DNA of 64,000 nt from Omphiscola glabra (lineage: Eukaryota > Mollusca > Gastropoda > Lymnaeidae), in contig OZ024794.1 of NCBI GenBank assembly GCA_964017045.1, positions 28,101,315 to 28,165,314 on the forward strand. The letters are read 5' to 3'. Both the position numbers and the translations under genes were made by a program. Each line of letters begins with the position of its first letter. The first letter of the stretch is position 1. The notes under the pieces were generated by a model, which saw only the letters and a program-made list of their open reading frames with translations, did not search any database and was not told where the DNA came from. Shown piece by piece: positions 1 through 11,204 of the stretch.

Positions 1-70
1 ATAATGCTCAACATTTTACCATCTAATTCGGTGTATTCATTTTGCCGCATCGCGCTGATAAATTGACTTT

Positions 71-617
71 ACTCCGGGGTCGTTCTCAAATTACGTCACG
101 CTCAGGGGGGAGGAGGGTTGTCGAAAATTTATGACACTTTGTGTCAGGGGGGGAGGGTGTCCAAAAAATTGTGACGTCATTTTTTTTTTTTAAATCTAAA
201 ATGTTCTAATTTTGAACAACCTTTATTTAATTAATTTTAAAAACATTAATTTGAGGCCGAAATGGCCTCAAGTATTACAGGTACTGTGAACTCAGTCGCT
301 CACACCTTTTGCGTATATCGCAAAATGACGCAAAAACTGTTGTGGCCATTTTACATTCGCTTTGTGGATGACTTCGTTGTTTCGCGTCACAGTTTTTTAA
401 CAGTACTACATCTTAATCCATAATGAGAAAATGTTTTAAAATATAATAAAATCTTAGTTCATTTATGAAAATTTTATGTATTTTTTTTTTATTTTATTAG
501 GTGAGACGTGACCGGGGGGGGGGGGAGAGAGAGAATTTGTGACACTTCGTGACAGGGGGAGGGGGGGTCTAAAAAGGCCCTTTTTGCGTGACGTAATTTA
601 CGAAGATATGGTCCCGA
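71..617. repeat. G-rich inverted-repeat element
   Basis: Both ends carry the same word, AAATTACGTCACGC on the left (about 88-101) and its complement on the right (about 586-599). Just inside each end is a purine-rich block with runs of G next to a TGACAC-TTYG-TGTCA type hairpin (about 131-160 and 536-580). The palindromic layout suggests a non-autonomous DNA element or a folded-back repeat. No transposase is visible. Similar G-rich pieces recur near 45720 and 46945. The exact ends are uncertain. Confidence 0.45.
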
Positions 618-660
618 CAACGAGGCATTAATGTTTACCATACGCTAACAGATCCCTTAC

Positions 661-930
661 CCGCCAACACTGAGCAACTCCTTCACCATAAACTGAGCTT
701 GGTCCCAGCCTCTGGTCTTGCACTCGGGTTTTGCTGAGGCGGTCAGTTTCTCCTCCAATGCATCGAGTATCTTACTAATGTCCTGCACACCTCTGCTTTT
801 ATTGTCGTCATTGTATGACCAGCTTCGCACTGCCCTGGAGAATTCCTCGTAAGCTTCGTGGTCATCATGGACGAATGTGCTGCTTCTGACCAGCGTATCC
901 ATTTATAGGCTTTATGTTGGAATGAGTAAG
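661..930 (-). CDS. First coding exon of an unrecognised gene running off the left edge
   Basis: Reading leftwards, an acceptor (pyrimidine tract ending CGTAG, 931-945) opens the exon. The ATG at 902 is preceded directly by an in-frame TAA, so it is a true start rather than an internal Met. Coding runs 80 codons plus two bases to a clear donor, GG|GTAAGG, at 660/661 (phase 2). Continued translation through the donor reaches a stop within one codon, as expected for an exon. The peptide is acidic and helical-looking, with motifs DDHEAYEEFSRAVRSW near residue 13 and DISKILDALEEKL near residue 41. It has no zinc-binding residues, signal peptide or membrane segment, and I do not recognise the family. 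The rest of the gene lies left of the window. It shares neither phase nor sequence with the zinc-finger locus and is probably a separate gene. Confidence 0.55.
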
Positions 931-2001
931 CTACGAAAAAAAACAGAGATGTTAAGTGATTTTATTCTCCTGGCTATACAAACACTATTCGACGCAATAA
1001 ATTGTAAGAATTAATCAATATCACGAATAAAATCTCTAGAGTGGTATTAGATTATCGCATGATTTACAATTTTAAGTGAATTTGTGAAGTCAATTTTATA
1101 AGTCGAACTACTTGACATCCTACACATCGCGACTGTCAGATTGTGTTTAAAATCAGTTACCATGGTAATGGAACTGACTTCAAATGCAGGATTTAGTACA
1201 CATATTTGGGATGGTTTCATGCCAAGTTATAAGACAGGGCATCGGTGGTGCTCATGATCGTATCCACAACATGCGAGCCACGTGTCCCTTTCTTCTGCAC
1301 AGTTTACACAGACACTTAAGCCTATTATAGACATGCTTAGCAAACCTTGTAAATAAATTGATTTCTACACTTTTTATTTATTTTTGTTCTCACTAAAATG
1401 TTGTATTATTTTCTATTTTAAAACTAAATCATAGTATGGTTTATTATTTCAAAACTCTGCAATAATTTGTGTAACCCTTTGTCAGAGTGTGAAACAGCAC
1501 TGGTGAAATAGGTTTTTGAAAAGATCAAAAGCATTTAACCTAATCATGCACAGAGTAATCTTGTTCATTTTATTTTTTTAAGGTGGTGATATTTTTTAAT
1601 AGTACCGCTCAATCTGGACAATGCCTTTAAAGAAGCTTAAATTTTTTTATGTCCCTTGTCTAAAAGCACTGGAATATACTTTATCTTACCTTCCTGTAAA
1701 CCTGTGTGCCATCAAGGTAATCCAATATAATATGTGTTAACCATGTTGTAGAAACGGCACTGCCACTAATACTTTTTTTTAAAATCGATGCAGCAAGCCT
1801 GTTAAATGGGACTGATCGATTATTGATTCCATCCCGCCCCGACCCTGATTTCCCCCCCCCCCCCCACAATTGAACTTTTATTTATTTTTAACCCCCCCCC
1901 CCCCCAATCCGTTTTTTAGAATCTTCGTCATATATGAATTATTTTTAGCCCAAATCCAGTTGTGTTATATGGATGTGTGCAATGTCATATTTACCTACAG
2001 A
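931..2001. other. Non-coding stretch with poly-C runs
   Basis: This is AT-rich DNA with no convincing coding sequence. Two long C runs flank a short AT segment at about 1851-1905. The short open frames here lack splice sites and sensible composition. Confidence 0.5.
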
Positions 2002-2139
2002 CAGTGGCGTCACTAGGGGAGTGCGGGGGTGAAGGCTGCACCGGTTGACACGCTTATAGGAGGATGACACCAAATGGAAACGTAAATTTGACAGAGTTCC
2101 CTCAAATCGTTTTCTTAACAGAACGTAATCTAATTTTTT

Positions 2140-2420
2140 TAAAGGGTGCCACCAAAAGAAGGTGCTCCCTGAGCAGAATGCAGTAGGAATAAGGTGTCGA
2201 CAAAGCAGGGTGCCATCAGAACACTGTGCAACAATATCAGGTTGCCACCATAGAAGGTTGCTACTAGAACAGGGCGTCACAAGACAGAGCAGGATGCCAT
2301 CAGAGTATATTGCAAACAGAAAAGGGTGTGACACACGAACAGCGTATCGGTAGAGCTGGGTGCCACCAGAGCAGATTGTCACATGTTCATAGTGCCACCA
2401 AAGGAGGGTGCCACAAGAGA
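2140..2420 (+). repeat. Imperfect short tandem repeats, GGTGCCACCAGAGCAG-like
   Basis: About a dozen diverged units of roughly 20 bases, each containing GGTGYCAYCA or GGTTGCYACYA followed by GARCAG or a close variant, lie head to tail. They sit inside the hAT-like element. The open frames here on both strands are by-products of the repeat and not genes. Confidence 0.6.
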
Positions 2421-2479
2421 AGAATGCCCCAAGTGAAGGGCTAGAAATCTCTCACAATCCTCTCATTTAGTGTGCAATT

Positions 2480-2623
2480 ATTAATTATGTATCTCAATTT
2501 GTGTGTCTGTAGCTGTTTTGTGAGAGGATATTTTCAAAACTTAAACATATAAAGAACTATTTGCGATATAACATGGAACAGTCCAGGCTTTCTGGTCTTG
2601 CGATTAACGCCAATGAAAAGTGA
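2480..2623 (+). pseudogene. hAT transposase C-terminal (dimerisation) remnant
   Basis: From 2519 the frame reads CERIFSKLKHIKNYLR, then a segment ending in RLSGLAIN, then a stop at 2624. This is the characteristic end of hAT transposases, (S/C)ER-FSKLK-IK-YLR---RL-GLA. The upstream part (VSVAV, about 2496-2518) is in another frame, offset by one extra T, so the copy is frameshifted. Only this tail of the transposase is recognisable. The identification rests on the motif alone. Confidence 0.6.
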
Positions 2624-3409
2624 AGAACGTTGATTTTGATGAAATGATGGACACGTTTGATTCTTTGAAGAAAGTTTTAACAGTAAAGTTTAATGTTCCA
2701 ATAAGTTAAAAAAAAGTAGATTTGTTTCTATTTTTAACACTGTTAACTCAAATTCTATTGTTTTTCTTTCTATGTCTTTTTTTTATTTAAGACTTTCCTA
2801 ACTTACAAATTACAAACAATACTGTGAGCATATCTATATGATCAGGTTAAACATCACTCTGTGCAGGTCCTGCGGGGTCCATTAAAAAGAGGGAGGGGGA
2901 TGACACCGTGAGTTTACCACACCGGGTGACACCAAACTTAGTAACGCCTCTGCGTACAGGACTTGCAGAACCACAGTCTTTCCCTAACAGTAACAGGGCG
3001 AATATCAAGAAAAATGGGGCCAAGGTTTCATCAATGGCTGTTGTGAACTTTTAAATACCGCAAGTAGTAGTGCTTCCAATGAAGAAATAACCTGTTCACT
3101 ACTTATCGATTATATAAAAAAAAAACGTCCATATATTATTTGTGTAGTGCTGTATATCCCCATGCATTGTGGGGTGAGTGTCGACCTGCTGCAGTGTGAA
3201 GATATGCTCAAAAACGAAATTTGAACGCATCTCCATGAATGACTGTTGGTCTGAAAGAAATGGGCGTACTTGACTGTACCGGTACTAACATAAGGAAAAT
3301 GTGTTGATTTGTTATGGTAAAAGCCAATGGCGTGCTGTTGGTTCGTCGTTAGAAGGACAGGAGACCACCAATGGCTGCAGGAAACCTACGCCGACATTGA
3401 TGATATATA

Positions 3410-3634
3410 CAGGGTGGGCCAATAAAAGTGAGAACATCTCGTATCACATGAGTTATTTCAAAATATAATTTAATTAATTATAATTCTTCATACATTTTTT
3501 TTTTCGAAATATTTAGCTTATCAGAAATCATGTTCATTATGTAAGTAAGTAATCTAGTATGGGTATGGTTAAACTACTTTTATGTGATTAAATCACATTT
3601 TACGAGATGTTCTCACTTTTATTGGCCCACCCTG
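3410..3634. mobile_element. Tc1/mariner-type MITE with perfect 34-bp inverted repeats
   Basis: The termini at 3410-3443 and 3601-3634 are perfect reverse complements over 34 bases, beginning CAGGGTGGGCCAATAAAAGT. The element is flanked by TA on both sides (3408-3409 and 3635-3636), the target duplication of Tc1/mariner elements. The 157-bp AT-rich interior codes for nothing. Perfect repeats suggest recent insertion. Confidence 0.85.
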
Positions 3635-5049
3635 TACTATTTAAAGCAGTTTGGGTGCAGAAGGGCTCAACCAACACTGACAAGTGATATCTCACCACTA
3701 ACTACTGGTCAGCAGCACTGTATTGACAAAAGCGTACCGGTAGCCGGCTGAGTTCGCTTTGGGTAGGCTAAAAAAAATTCTATATAGTGTAAATATTTGT
3801 GACATGGTCAGAACTGAAATAACTTCATATAATTTTCCTTTCTTAAATTGTGTCACTATACAGCTGAATAATTTATATGCCGGTGTGTAGGCCTCTAACC
3901 TAATAATCACATTTACGACTGTTTGAGAACCATTACTTTCAGGAAGATCAACAAAGTAAAATCGTGCAGCAACGTTGATAATCGATTGCTATTATCTTGA
4001 GACAGTGCGCCTTTCTCACCGCACTTTTACATAAACTGTCTCTTTTTCATAGGTACGTCGATTCTGGCGTTAAAATGGACTTACATTTTGTAAATGTATC
4101 ATTCTTACTCTATTTTGACATATAACAATTAATAATATGTAAACAGCTTCATTCACTTCCAAGAATGTAACAATAAATATCATTGGATGGAATTTGATAA
4201 AAAGGTGCCGGTCACTGCCCCCTTAATTGACTGGGTGCGGGAGCAGAAATTGAGCATCCCGTGCGAAAGAGGGGGGATGGGTTTGATGAAATTTTACATA
4301 AATTCAAAATGTAGGGATGCACAAGAGAGGCCGGTACAGCCAAAATGGCGCATATCGTCACACAAAAAGGTCTTTAGGGTTACATTTATTTAAATAATAA
4401 AATCCAATTTAAAATGCTTTAGACCTACTAAAACTACTTTTTATATATATTTATTTCCTTTTACTTATCTAAGCTCTCTTGTTGGAAGCGTGCTGTAAAT
4501 GTGTAACGCCAACCTTTCTTTTAGAAGAAGAAATTCTCGAGTGCCCCCCTCCCCCCTTTTTCCCCAACTCCCAAAAGTGTCCCAAACCAACCGTCGTGGT
4601 CTCACTTTCGAAACAATGACATGGCTTTACTAAGAGCTAGATTACACATGAGCCTCGCCCGAGGAAATCGATAAGTGCTGGCATTGCGGGAATTCGACTT
4701 AGTGAGGGCCCTGAATGGCAAACATTTCATAGCGAACATAGCAACGCCGTGACACAGAAAATATGTATTACATTTTACATACGGTGCGCAGGGGTCGAGT
4801 CCTATGGGAACGCGTTAGAACGTTTTGTTCTTGCCATGCAACAAATACATATTTATTTTGGGAGTGGGGGGGGGGATCTTGGGTGCGTTCCCTAGCGTAT
4901 TTTCCAGGACTCAGCCCCCTGCATGTTGGCGTGTATCAGATTGCACATACGTGTAGATCTGCGGGGTTGGAGGGGAGGTACTTTCCACAAAACAAAAAAA
5001 ACTAGTTTTTCTGAAAGTATTTGTATTGTTATATTTCCTCTCAGCAAAA
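3635..5049. other. Intergenic DNA, no gene seen
   Basis: There is mixed-composition DNA with G-rich patches near 4860-4880. A 68-codon open frame at 4187-4393 has no splice context or recognisable domain. I see nothing that can be supported as a gene. Confidence 0.45.
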
Positions 5050-5227
5050 GGTATCTGCCATTTTTTGTTAGGTTCCAAGTTTCACTTGCATATGTTACAA
5101 CTGGTCTGATTACAGTTTTATAGCTACTTTTCTTTGTTTTTCTTGTAATGTATTTACCTTTGAGTATTTTCTGATTACTGAAATATGCCTTGTTTCCAGC
5201 CGATATTCTTTTTTTTCTGTAAGTCAT
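5050..5227 (-). pseudogene. LINE reverse-transcriptase C-terminal fragment
   Basis: Read on the minus strand, this stretch encodes a basic segment followed by YKTVIRPVVTYASETWNLTK. That motif, (Y)KT-I-P---Y--E-W-L, marks the region after the RT thumb in many non-LTR retrotransposons. No RT core is present, so this is a short truncated remnant of a LINE different from the one at 11205-14645. Confidence 0.55.
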
Positions 5228-6718
5228 TAATTTATTTCTTTTAATAAATTCAAAAGTGAGGTTTTTTTAATTTTATTAAATTTTAATGGTTTCATCTGTC
5301 TATTCTTCTCTTAACATAATCATGTAGGCCTATTTTGTTTTTTATTGCCAAAGAATTGTTTATGATTAAAGTAGCTAAAAAAAAATTGTGGAATATACTA
5401 CTACTACTGGAACAATAACTATTTAACAGATTAAATTATAATAGGTTGAAAAAAATGGAAAATATTCACAACATTGCTTCATTTCCAGACATTTATTTCT
5501 CAGTACTAAATGAATATTACATCATATACATTTGCCAACTGAAGTCTTCACAATAAATGAACATTGATTTTTGTTCCAAAAACAAGAACATACAAAAATA
5601 TAAAACACAAATCATGTTAATATAAATCTCAAATTGAACTCACCAACACGCCATTTCCTAAATGGGTTACACTTATTTTTCAAGTCTTCTTATGTGATGG
5701 AACTTAATTCCATAAAATATAATTAATAATAATTAGGAACTATTGACATTTCAATACTGTACACAATCGAATTTTAAAAACAAATAATTTATAATAATAA
5801 TAACATGCAATAAGTTATAACTTATTATAAGGGAACTAAAAAAGAATATGATCATTAAAATTGCTTTTAAAAATCTTAGTATTCTTAGGCCTTCAAAAAT
5901 TATAAATAAATGAGATTGAACAATTTTTACCTATTAAAAGGTCAGATTAAAAACTGATTTAACAATGAAATAAATAAGCTTCTAGTACTGTAGACCAGGT
6001 CAGGTGCTGCTCTGTAGATATTTCCTGACAGACCTTGAACAAGCTATTGTAGCTGAGCACATGGTCTGACAATGTTTATGTGAGAAGACTTCTTTCAGCT
6101 AAATCAACAAGGCTTAAAAAAAAACAACAAAAAACAACAACAGAGAAGCCATCTGGAGTCATCGCAGCTCTTCATCACTGGGCAACAAGGTTGCAGCTAC
6201 AGATGTTCAAATATTTAAGTAGAGAAGCAGCAGTAAATTATATGTTCACATTTTTTAAACATATCTCTGAAGTTCAAGACTTTCTATCATACACATTTTG
6301 TTATTGCAATTTAATGGTTATCTGAATCAATCCCAACTGTTCATTTCTCACACATTAAAACTACACGTAACACAATTTCCAATACATTTTTTTTTTTTTT
6401 TAAATTGTAAAAAATTGTAAATCGGTCTGCAGGTAGGTTTATAAAGGGAAGTGTTGTTTTTTTAAAAATTAATTCAAGATAATTTTATTTTATATCTATA
6501 ATAAATTATAACCCAGCTAAACAAAAAAAGAATTTTCAGGTGTTTTAAATTTAAATTAAGCTAGTTCTATGTAAAGGTTTGTAAAGTGCAAGACTTTGAA
6601 ACATTCAAGCGGAGTTATCAGCATGGTACTTTTCTTTCTTTAAAAAAAAAAATAATAAGTAACCTTAGCTGAAATTGAAGTATTCATAGAATGTGGTTAT
6701 TTAATCATGATCCTCGTG
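5228..6718 (-). other. Probable 3' UTR of the last zinc-finger exon, and flank
   Basis: This AT-rich DNA lies downstream of the stop codon at 6719 on the minus strand. A poly(A) signal is present at 6484-6489. The remainder is AT-rich with homopolymers and no coding sequence I can support. Confidence 0.4.
6484..6489 (-). terminator. AATAAA poly(A) signal, zinc-finger exon 6
   Basis: AATAAA on the minus strand about 230 bases after the stop codon of the exon at 6719-7129. In AT-rich DNA such hexamers occur often by chance, so its use is inferred from position only. Confidence 0.35.
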
Positions 6719-7129
6719 TCATGAATGAAAAGGTGCTCGACACATCTTTTCATGCTTCCTCTGTGACTGGGCATAATGAAAAGCTTTACCGCACACTCTG
6801 CAAATGTAAGTTTTCTCCCCTGTGTGCATATTCAAGTGGCCCTGTCTATCTTCTCTGCGTGCAAACCATTTCCCACATTCAGGGCAGCAGTAGCCGCGGT
6901 TGCAAGAGTGGACATGTGACAAGTGCTGGGACAGTTCAGACTTACAAGAGAACAACACCAGACAGAACCTGCACCTATTGGAATCCCCCCAAGCCTGACC
7001 ACAATTTGAATCATCGTGAGGACCATCGTCAGCAGGTTCAAGCTGATATGGATACGTGTCCGTCCTGTCGCTGGGGGATATGTTTTTTCTACGCTGGAAT
7101 TTACTGAGCTGCCTTTCATGTTTAAACAT
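6719..7129 (-). CDS. Gene A alternative terminal exon, zinc-finger tail 6 (three fingers)
   Basis: The acceptor TTTTGTTTTCAG lies just right of 7129, and the exon opens in phase 0 with ATG TTT AAA. It runs 137 codons, including the stop, to 6719. After a polar linker there are three fingers: CRFC...HLSHVH (C2H2), CCPEC...GHLNMH (C2H2) and CRVC...HEKMC (C2HC, with Cys as the last ligand). The TGEK linker between the last two fingers is typical of DNA-binding finger arrays. It is the most distal of six comparable exons and lies about 23.7 kb beyond the micro-exon thought to feed them. The exon-initial ATG could be misread as a start, but the strong acceptor and the shared phase with five sister exons argue for a spliced tail. 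The likely product is a nuclear sequence-specific DNA-binding isoform of gene A. Confidence 0.75.
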   Translation of the reverse strand: MFKHERQLSKFQRRKNISPSDRTDTYPYQLEPADDGPHDDSNCGQAWGDSNRCRFCLVLFSCKSELSQHLSHVHSCNRGYCCPECGKWFARREDRQGHLNMHTGEKTYICRVCGKAFHYAQSQRKHEKMCRAPFHS

Positions 7130-9052
7130 CTGAAAACAAAATAAGCATAGACTTGAGAATGCAATGATAATATCATACAAACGTCCAGTACATTCCAGAG
7201 ATCTCAGACACATATAATTTAAAATGCATGTCACGTATAGCCTTGGGTTTCAGTCACTTTTGATGAACATCAGTCCACAACTGTGTATTTTGCTTAACCA
7301 AGTTTTGTACCAACTATCAACTATAGATGATGAGAAATTTTGTTTTTTTTCCCCCAGTGAGAAATTAAAAGAAATCATCCAACTTTCAAATCCTAGCTAA
7401 GTTCCAAGTCAAAAGTTATTGCCATAGTTTGAAGCTGAACCACTACTTCTTGAATGATGCAGAAAATTGGGGCAAAATGGCGCCTTTCAGATTGAGGGCA
7501 ATAGTGAGAGCTACTGCTACATGCAAATTATTTATACTAAATTCTGTTCTCAAGTTTTGGCAGGAGAAGTCAATGAATGAATCACCCAGTTGTGCATTCT
7601 GAAATTTCCATAAAGTAGTGAAAGAACTGATGAAAATAAAATAAAGAGTGGTTGTGAATCCAATAATTAGACACGGTACACAATCTTGCCACACAGATAA
7701 GCCTCATGTCAATGAAGTGACATGACATTCATCATATAAGTTATAAGATATTAAAGACAGTACATTCCCTGAATAATGCAGCTATTTTTATAATTGTATC
7801 TAACAGTTTCAGTTTCAGTCTATACAACATACATTGGTTGTTAAACCTTGTGGTATTAAAAATATAAACTTAATCCATTACTCGGAATAACATTATTCTT
7901 CTTATAATACATTATAAGTTAAGCACTAACAAAATATTACCTTTGGTTTAATTCAAGAATGTCTAACATATGAACCACTGTATGAAATCATCAAGATGCC
8001 ATCATTTTGTTAAATGCAAGCAAGGAAATGAATTAAATATAGATATCACCCTTAACTTTTCACTTTAGTTAACCACTTTAAAGCATTTAGCGGTGATATT
8101 CATTTTAAAATCAAAGAATCTTTTAAAAAATCATCCAAATTTTTGTCGCATTATGGTGGTTTCAATGACAGTTGAGTGTTTAGTAATTTTATTTTGAAAG
8201 AAGACATCATCTGCAGTCTCTAGCTAATATTCACATGACTCAGATTTTTTGTGAAGTTGGTTTAATCAGAACACATAACAAACTCTTTCAGCAGTTCATT
8301 TCTCATTGCACAGCAAATCGTTAATTTTTTTGTTAAAACTATGTTACAGAGGCCGGTAGCTATTATTTGTTTTTAAAAAACAAAAAAAAAATGGCAAAAC
8401 CAGATAGATCCTATCAAATAGGAAATCTATGTTGCGTATGTTTGACCAGTATGAGTAAGACAAGTACAAAATCCTTCTGTGTATTCACGTTTTAAAAAAA
8501 ATTATTACGTTAAAAGTAATTAAGTCACATTTAAATCAAAATCAGTATAAAACCATGACCTTTTCTTATCTCGTTTAGCAAGGTGTGCTGCATAAATTTG
8601 AACACATTAAATTATACCCAAGTCCCTTATTTAAACAAGCCAAATAATGAGAATGATCAAATTTTATGGTTAAAATAATATTTGAACTGGATTATCTCAA
8701 AATAGGAATTTTGTGGCTTTTAGAACTAAGGACTTCATATTGTTTGCAGCCATTGCATCAATTGATTATGAGAAATAGTTCACAACTTAAATAACTTGTG
8801 TAGTTAGTATTAATTTTAATTTAATTATTCCAGTTTCATTACTATATATTTTATATTGTAAATTTTGGCAGACTGCTTCATCATTTGAATGATTAAAAAA
8901 ATAAACCCATTCATCATATGGCTTTGCAGCTGGCCTTTTGAGTGGTTAGGCAGGCTAGCACTTGATATCCTTTTGAACTGAACTTATTTTTTTAGGGTAC
9001 AATACTAATACATATTACTAAAGTAATGGTCTAATTACATTAAGATATCTGT
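7130..9052 (-). other. Intron / 3' UTR between zinc-finger tails 5 and 6
   Basis: AT-rich DNA without recognisable coding exons. The part nearest 9053 is likely 3' UTR of tail 5. The 83-codon minus-strand frame at 7443-7694 lacks splice support and domain content. Confidence 0.5.
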
Positions 9053-9592
9053 CTACTTGTTACACAACTTCTGATGCCTGTGTTTGGATTGACTGTAAGC
9101 AAAGGCTTCCCCACATTTGAGACATTTGTAGGGCCTAGAGCCCTTATGCATGTTCATGTGGCCCCGAAGGTTAAGTGATGTCGTAAACGTTTTGGTACAA
9201 AGAGGGCACGTCAGTTGGGCCATGTGATCCCCATGAAAGCTCTTCTTGTGCTGGCAGAGCAAACGGGAAGAGCCGAAAACTTCATCGCACGACTGACATG
9301 GATAGACAGACACACCGTGACTCATATTCATATGCTGCAGGCGTTCTTTGCTGTTCTGAAAAACCTCCCCACACATAGTGCATGCCACTGTGTCACCTGG
9401 TGTTGATGTGGTGGAAGATGACATTTGAGGTAGACTGAATGGCATGGGTGAACATGGACAGATGTACATATGATTAGCCAGGTCATCCGGGTGGAGGAAG
9501 GAAAGGTGACAGTTGAAACACTGAAGACCAGGCTGTGTGGGATATGGGTTGTTGTACAATATGGAGCCCCTAGAGTTGGATCTTCTGGAAAC
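9053..9592 (-). CDS. Gene A alternative terminal exon, zinc-finger tail 5 (five fingers)
   Basis: The acceptor CTTCTGTCGTCAACAG is followed by GTT TCC AGA in phase 0. The exon encodes 179 residues and a stop (180 codons, 9592 to 9053). Five zinc-binding units can be read: CFNC with a final Cys (CFNCHLSF...HMYIC), CTMC...HMNMSH, CQSC...HKKSFH, CPLC...GHMNMH and a last C2HC finger, CLKC...HQKLC. The last two fingers carry the family signature GH-x-N-M-H and H-Q-K-L-C shared by the sister exons. The residues preceding the first in-frame Met are needed for the first finger context, so this exon is spliced in rather than started here. Expected role: alternative DNA-binding tail of gene A. Confidence 0.78.
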   Translation of the reverse strand, partial: VSRRSNSRGSILYNNPYPTQPGLQCFNCHLSFLHPDDLANHMYICPCSPMPFSLPQMSSSTTSTPGDTVACTMCGEVFQNSKERLQHMNMSHGVSVYPCQSCDEVFGSSRLLCQHKKSFHGDHMAQLTCPLCTKTFTTSLNLRGHMNMHKGSRPYKCLKCGEAFAYSQSKHRHQKLCNK

Positions 9593-10867
9593 CTGTTGAC
9601 GACAGAAGATGAACAGAACTGAGCAATAGGTGAACTGAAAAAATTTAATTCAATCCAACATTGGCTGCAAACGTTTACAAATATATTTGCAGGCATTGAA
9701 CAGTAAAACTGCTTGTAATATTTAAATTTGTGATAAAAGGCATGCTTATTTTACATTATTCAATTTCTAATGTCTGATCTAGAAGTTAAATATTTATGCA
9801 GTACATTAATTAAACATTCATTAGTTTTCAACGTGTTGGCATGATGATGCAGCCCTTTGTTTACTCTGTACTGTAATAAAATGACTGTTTTGATAGATTA
9901 GTTCGAAGCCAGTTATTAATATTTATATAAAAACTACCGGTAATTAATATTACAATCTTTCCTCTTTCAGTTCACCTTGTGTTCCGTTTATCTTCTGTTT
10001 ATAACTTAATATAACTTGATGTGGTGTGTTCATCAAATAAAATTAATACTGTTGAAAAATTCACCATTTGTACCAAGGGTATCTTACAATTACAATAATA
10101 GGCTAATACTAATAACAGTTAAATTATTATTATGTCCCTTGTCAGCAGTGACAAATTTATCTACAAATGGGGGAAAGGTACTGTTGATCAAACCCACTGG
10201 ATACTGGATGTTTTATGAACAGTTACATGTGTGAAGAGAACTGGTGCAAAATAAAAAACCTGGTTCAGAATGCATCTAGGCTATAGCAAAACAGTGTGCC
10301 ATGTTGTTGTAGTCCATGTTCTTTCTTGGCCAACATAAATCATTTTTTTAATGAAATGTCCAAAGTTCCTAATTATCTTTTTTTTTTAATTTTTCATGAA
10401 ATTATGATCCCTCCCTTAGTTAGTAAAACAAGTATAAACACTTGAAAATCCTATAATTTATAATACCAGTAACAAATTAAAACAACCAGGTTTTTCTGTA
10501 ATGCTACATAGTAAATATAGTTCTGTATCGCTAAGTGTAAGAATATGTTATTACCAGACAAACAAATTATTACAATCTGCACGGTGTTAACAATAACAGT
10601 CATATAAAAATCACTCTGAAAGTCAACCATCTAAAGCATAGTTGAAGTGGAGAGCAAACTTAAAGCCTTCCATTTCATATGTACATCAGGACAAACTTGT
10701 CGCATGGATGAGTGTATTATCAAGTTAATCATATCTAGAAGAATTAAGGTCTAAATAATAAACTGTGGAAAAAGAGAAATCTCTAACCTAATTTCAAAAA
10801 TGTATTATTTACTAAAATTAACTTCGGTAAACCAGAAATATGTATATTGTGTTGTCTCTAAATAGTG

Positions 10868-11035
10868 CAGCGGTTCTCATTCTGTGGGTCGCGACTTAAG
10901 ACCCAAGACCATCGGAAAACACATATACTCTACAGTTATGAAGAAGCAATAAAAAATAATTTTGTGGTTGGGGGTCGCCACAACAAGAGGAACTGTATTA
11001 AAGGGTCGCGGCATTAGGAAGGTTGAGAACCACTG
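10868..11035. mobile_element. hAT-like MITE (168 bp)
   Basis: The ends are inverted: CAGCGGTTCTCA on the left and TGAGAACCACTG on the right, each next to a GGGTCGCG-type block. CAGNGGTTCTCA ends are typical of non-autonomous hAT elements. Flanking 8-mers AAATAGTG and CCTTAGTG agree at five positions, so the target duplication is weak or eroded. There is no coding content. Confidence 0.6.
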
Positions 11036-11204
11036 CCTTAGTGTAAGGTTAAAGTTAAACATCATTTAAAGTGTCAATCAGGATCCCAAAATTCCACACC
11101 CAAATGATGGTAAAGATGTATTAGATTGTATTAGTCTTTATTTATGTACTTTCTTAAAACTAATATCTTCAATGCAGTTTATTTTCTAGTTGTATGGTTT
11201 TTTA

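Larger units (their letters stand above)
2002..2952 (+). mobile_element. Degenerate hAT-type element with tandem internal repeats
   Basis: The left end begins CAGTGGCGTCACTAGGGG at 2002. The right end finishes with the near-complement, CTTAGTAACGCCTCTG, at 2952. Flanking 8-mers CCTACAGA (1994-2001) and CGTACAGG (2953-2960) match at six of eight positions, consistent with an old 8-bp hAT target duplication. The interior holds imperfect GGTGCCAC-type repeats at 2140-2420 and the tail of a hAT transposase at 2519-2623. This is probably a decayed, internally rearranged copy. Confidence 0.55.

Noticed and set aside
1945..2382. 145-codon minus-strand frame
   Set aside because: It is generated by the tandem GGTGCCAC-like repeats; the peptide is repetitive and without splice sites.
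4187..4393. 68-codon plus-strand frame starting ATGGAATTTGATAAA
   Set aside because: No homology that I recognise, no splice context and it overlaps G-rich repeat-like sequence.
6691..7107. 138-codon plus-strand frame over the zinc-finger exon
   Set aside because: It is antisense to a finger-coding frame with clear Cys/His spacing and has no domain of its own.
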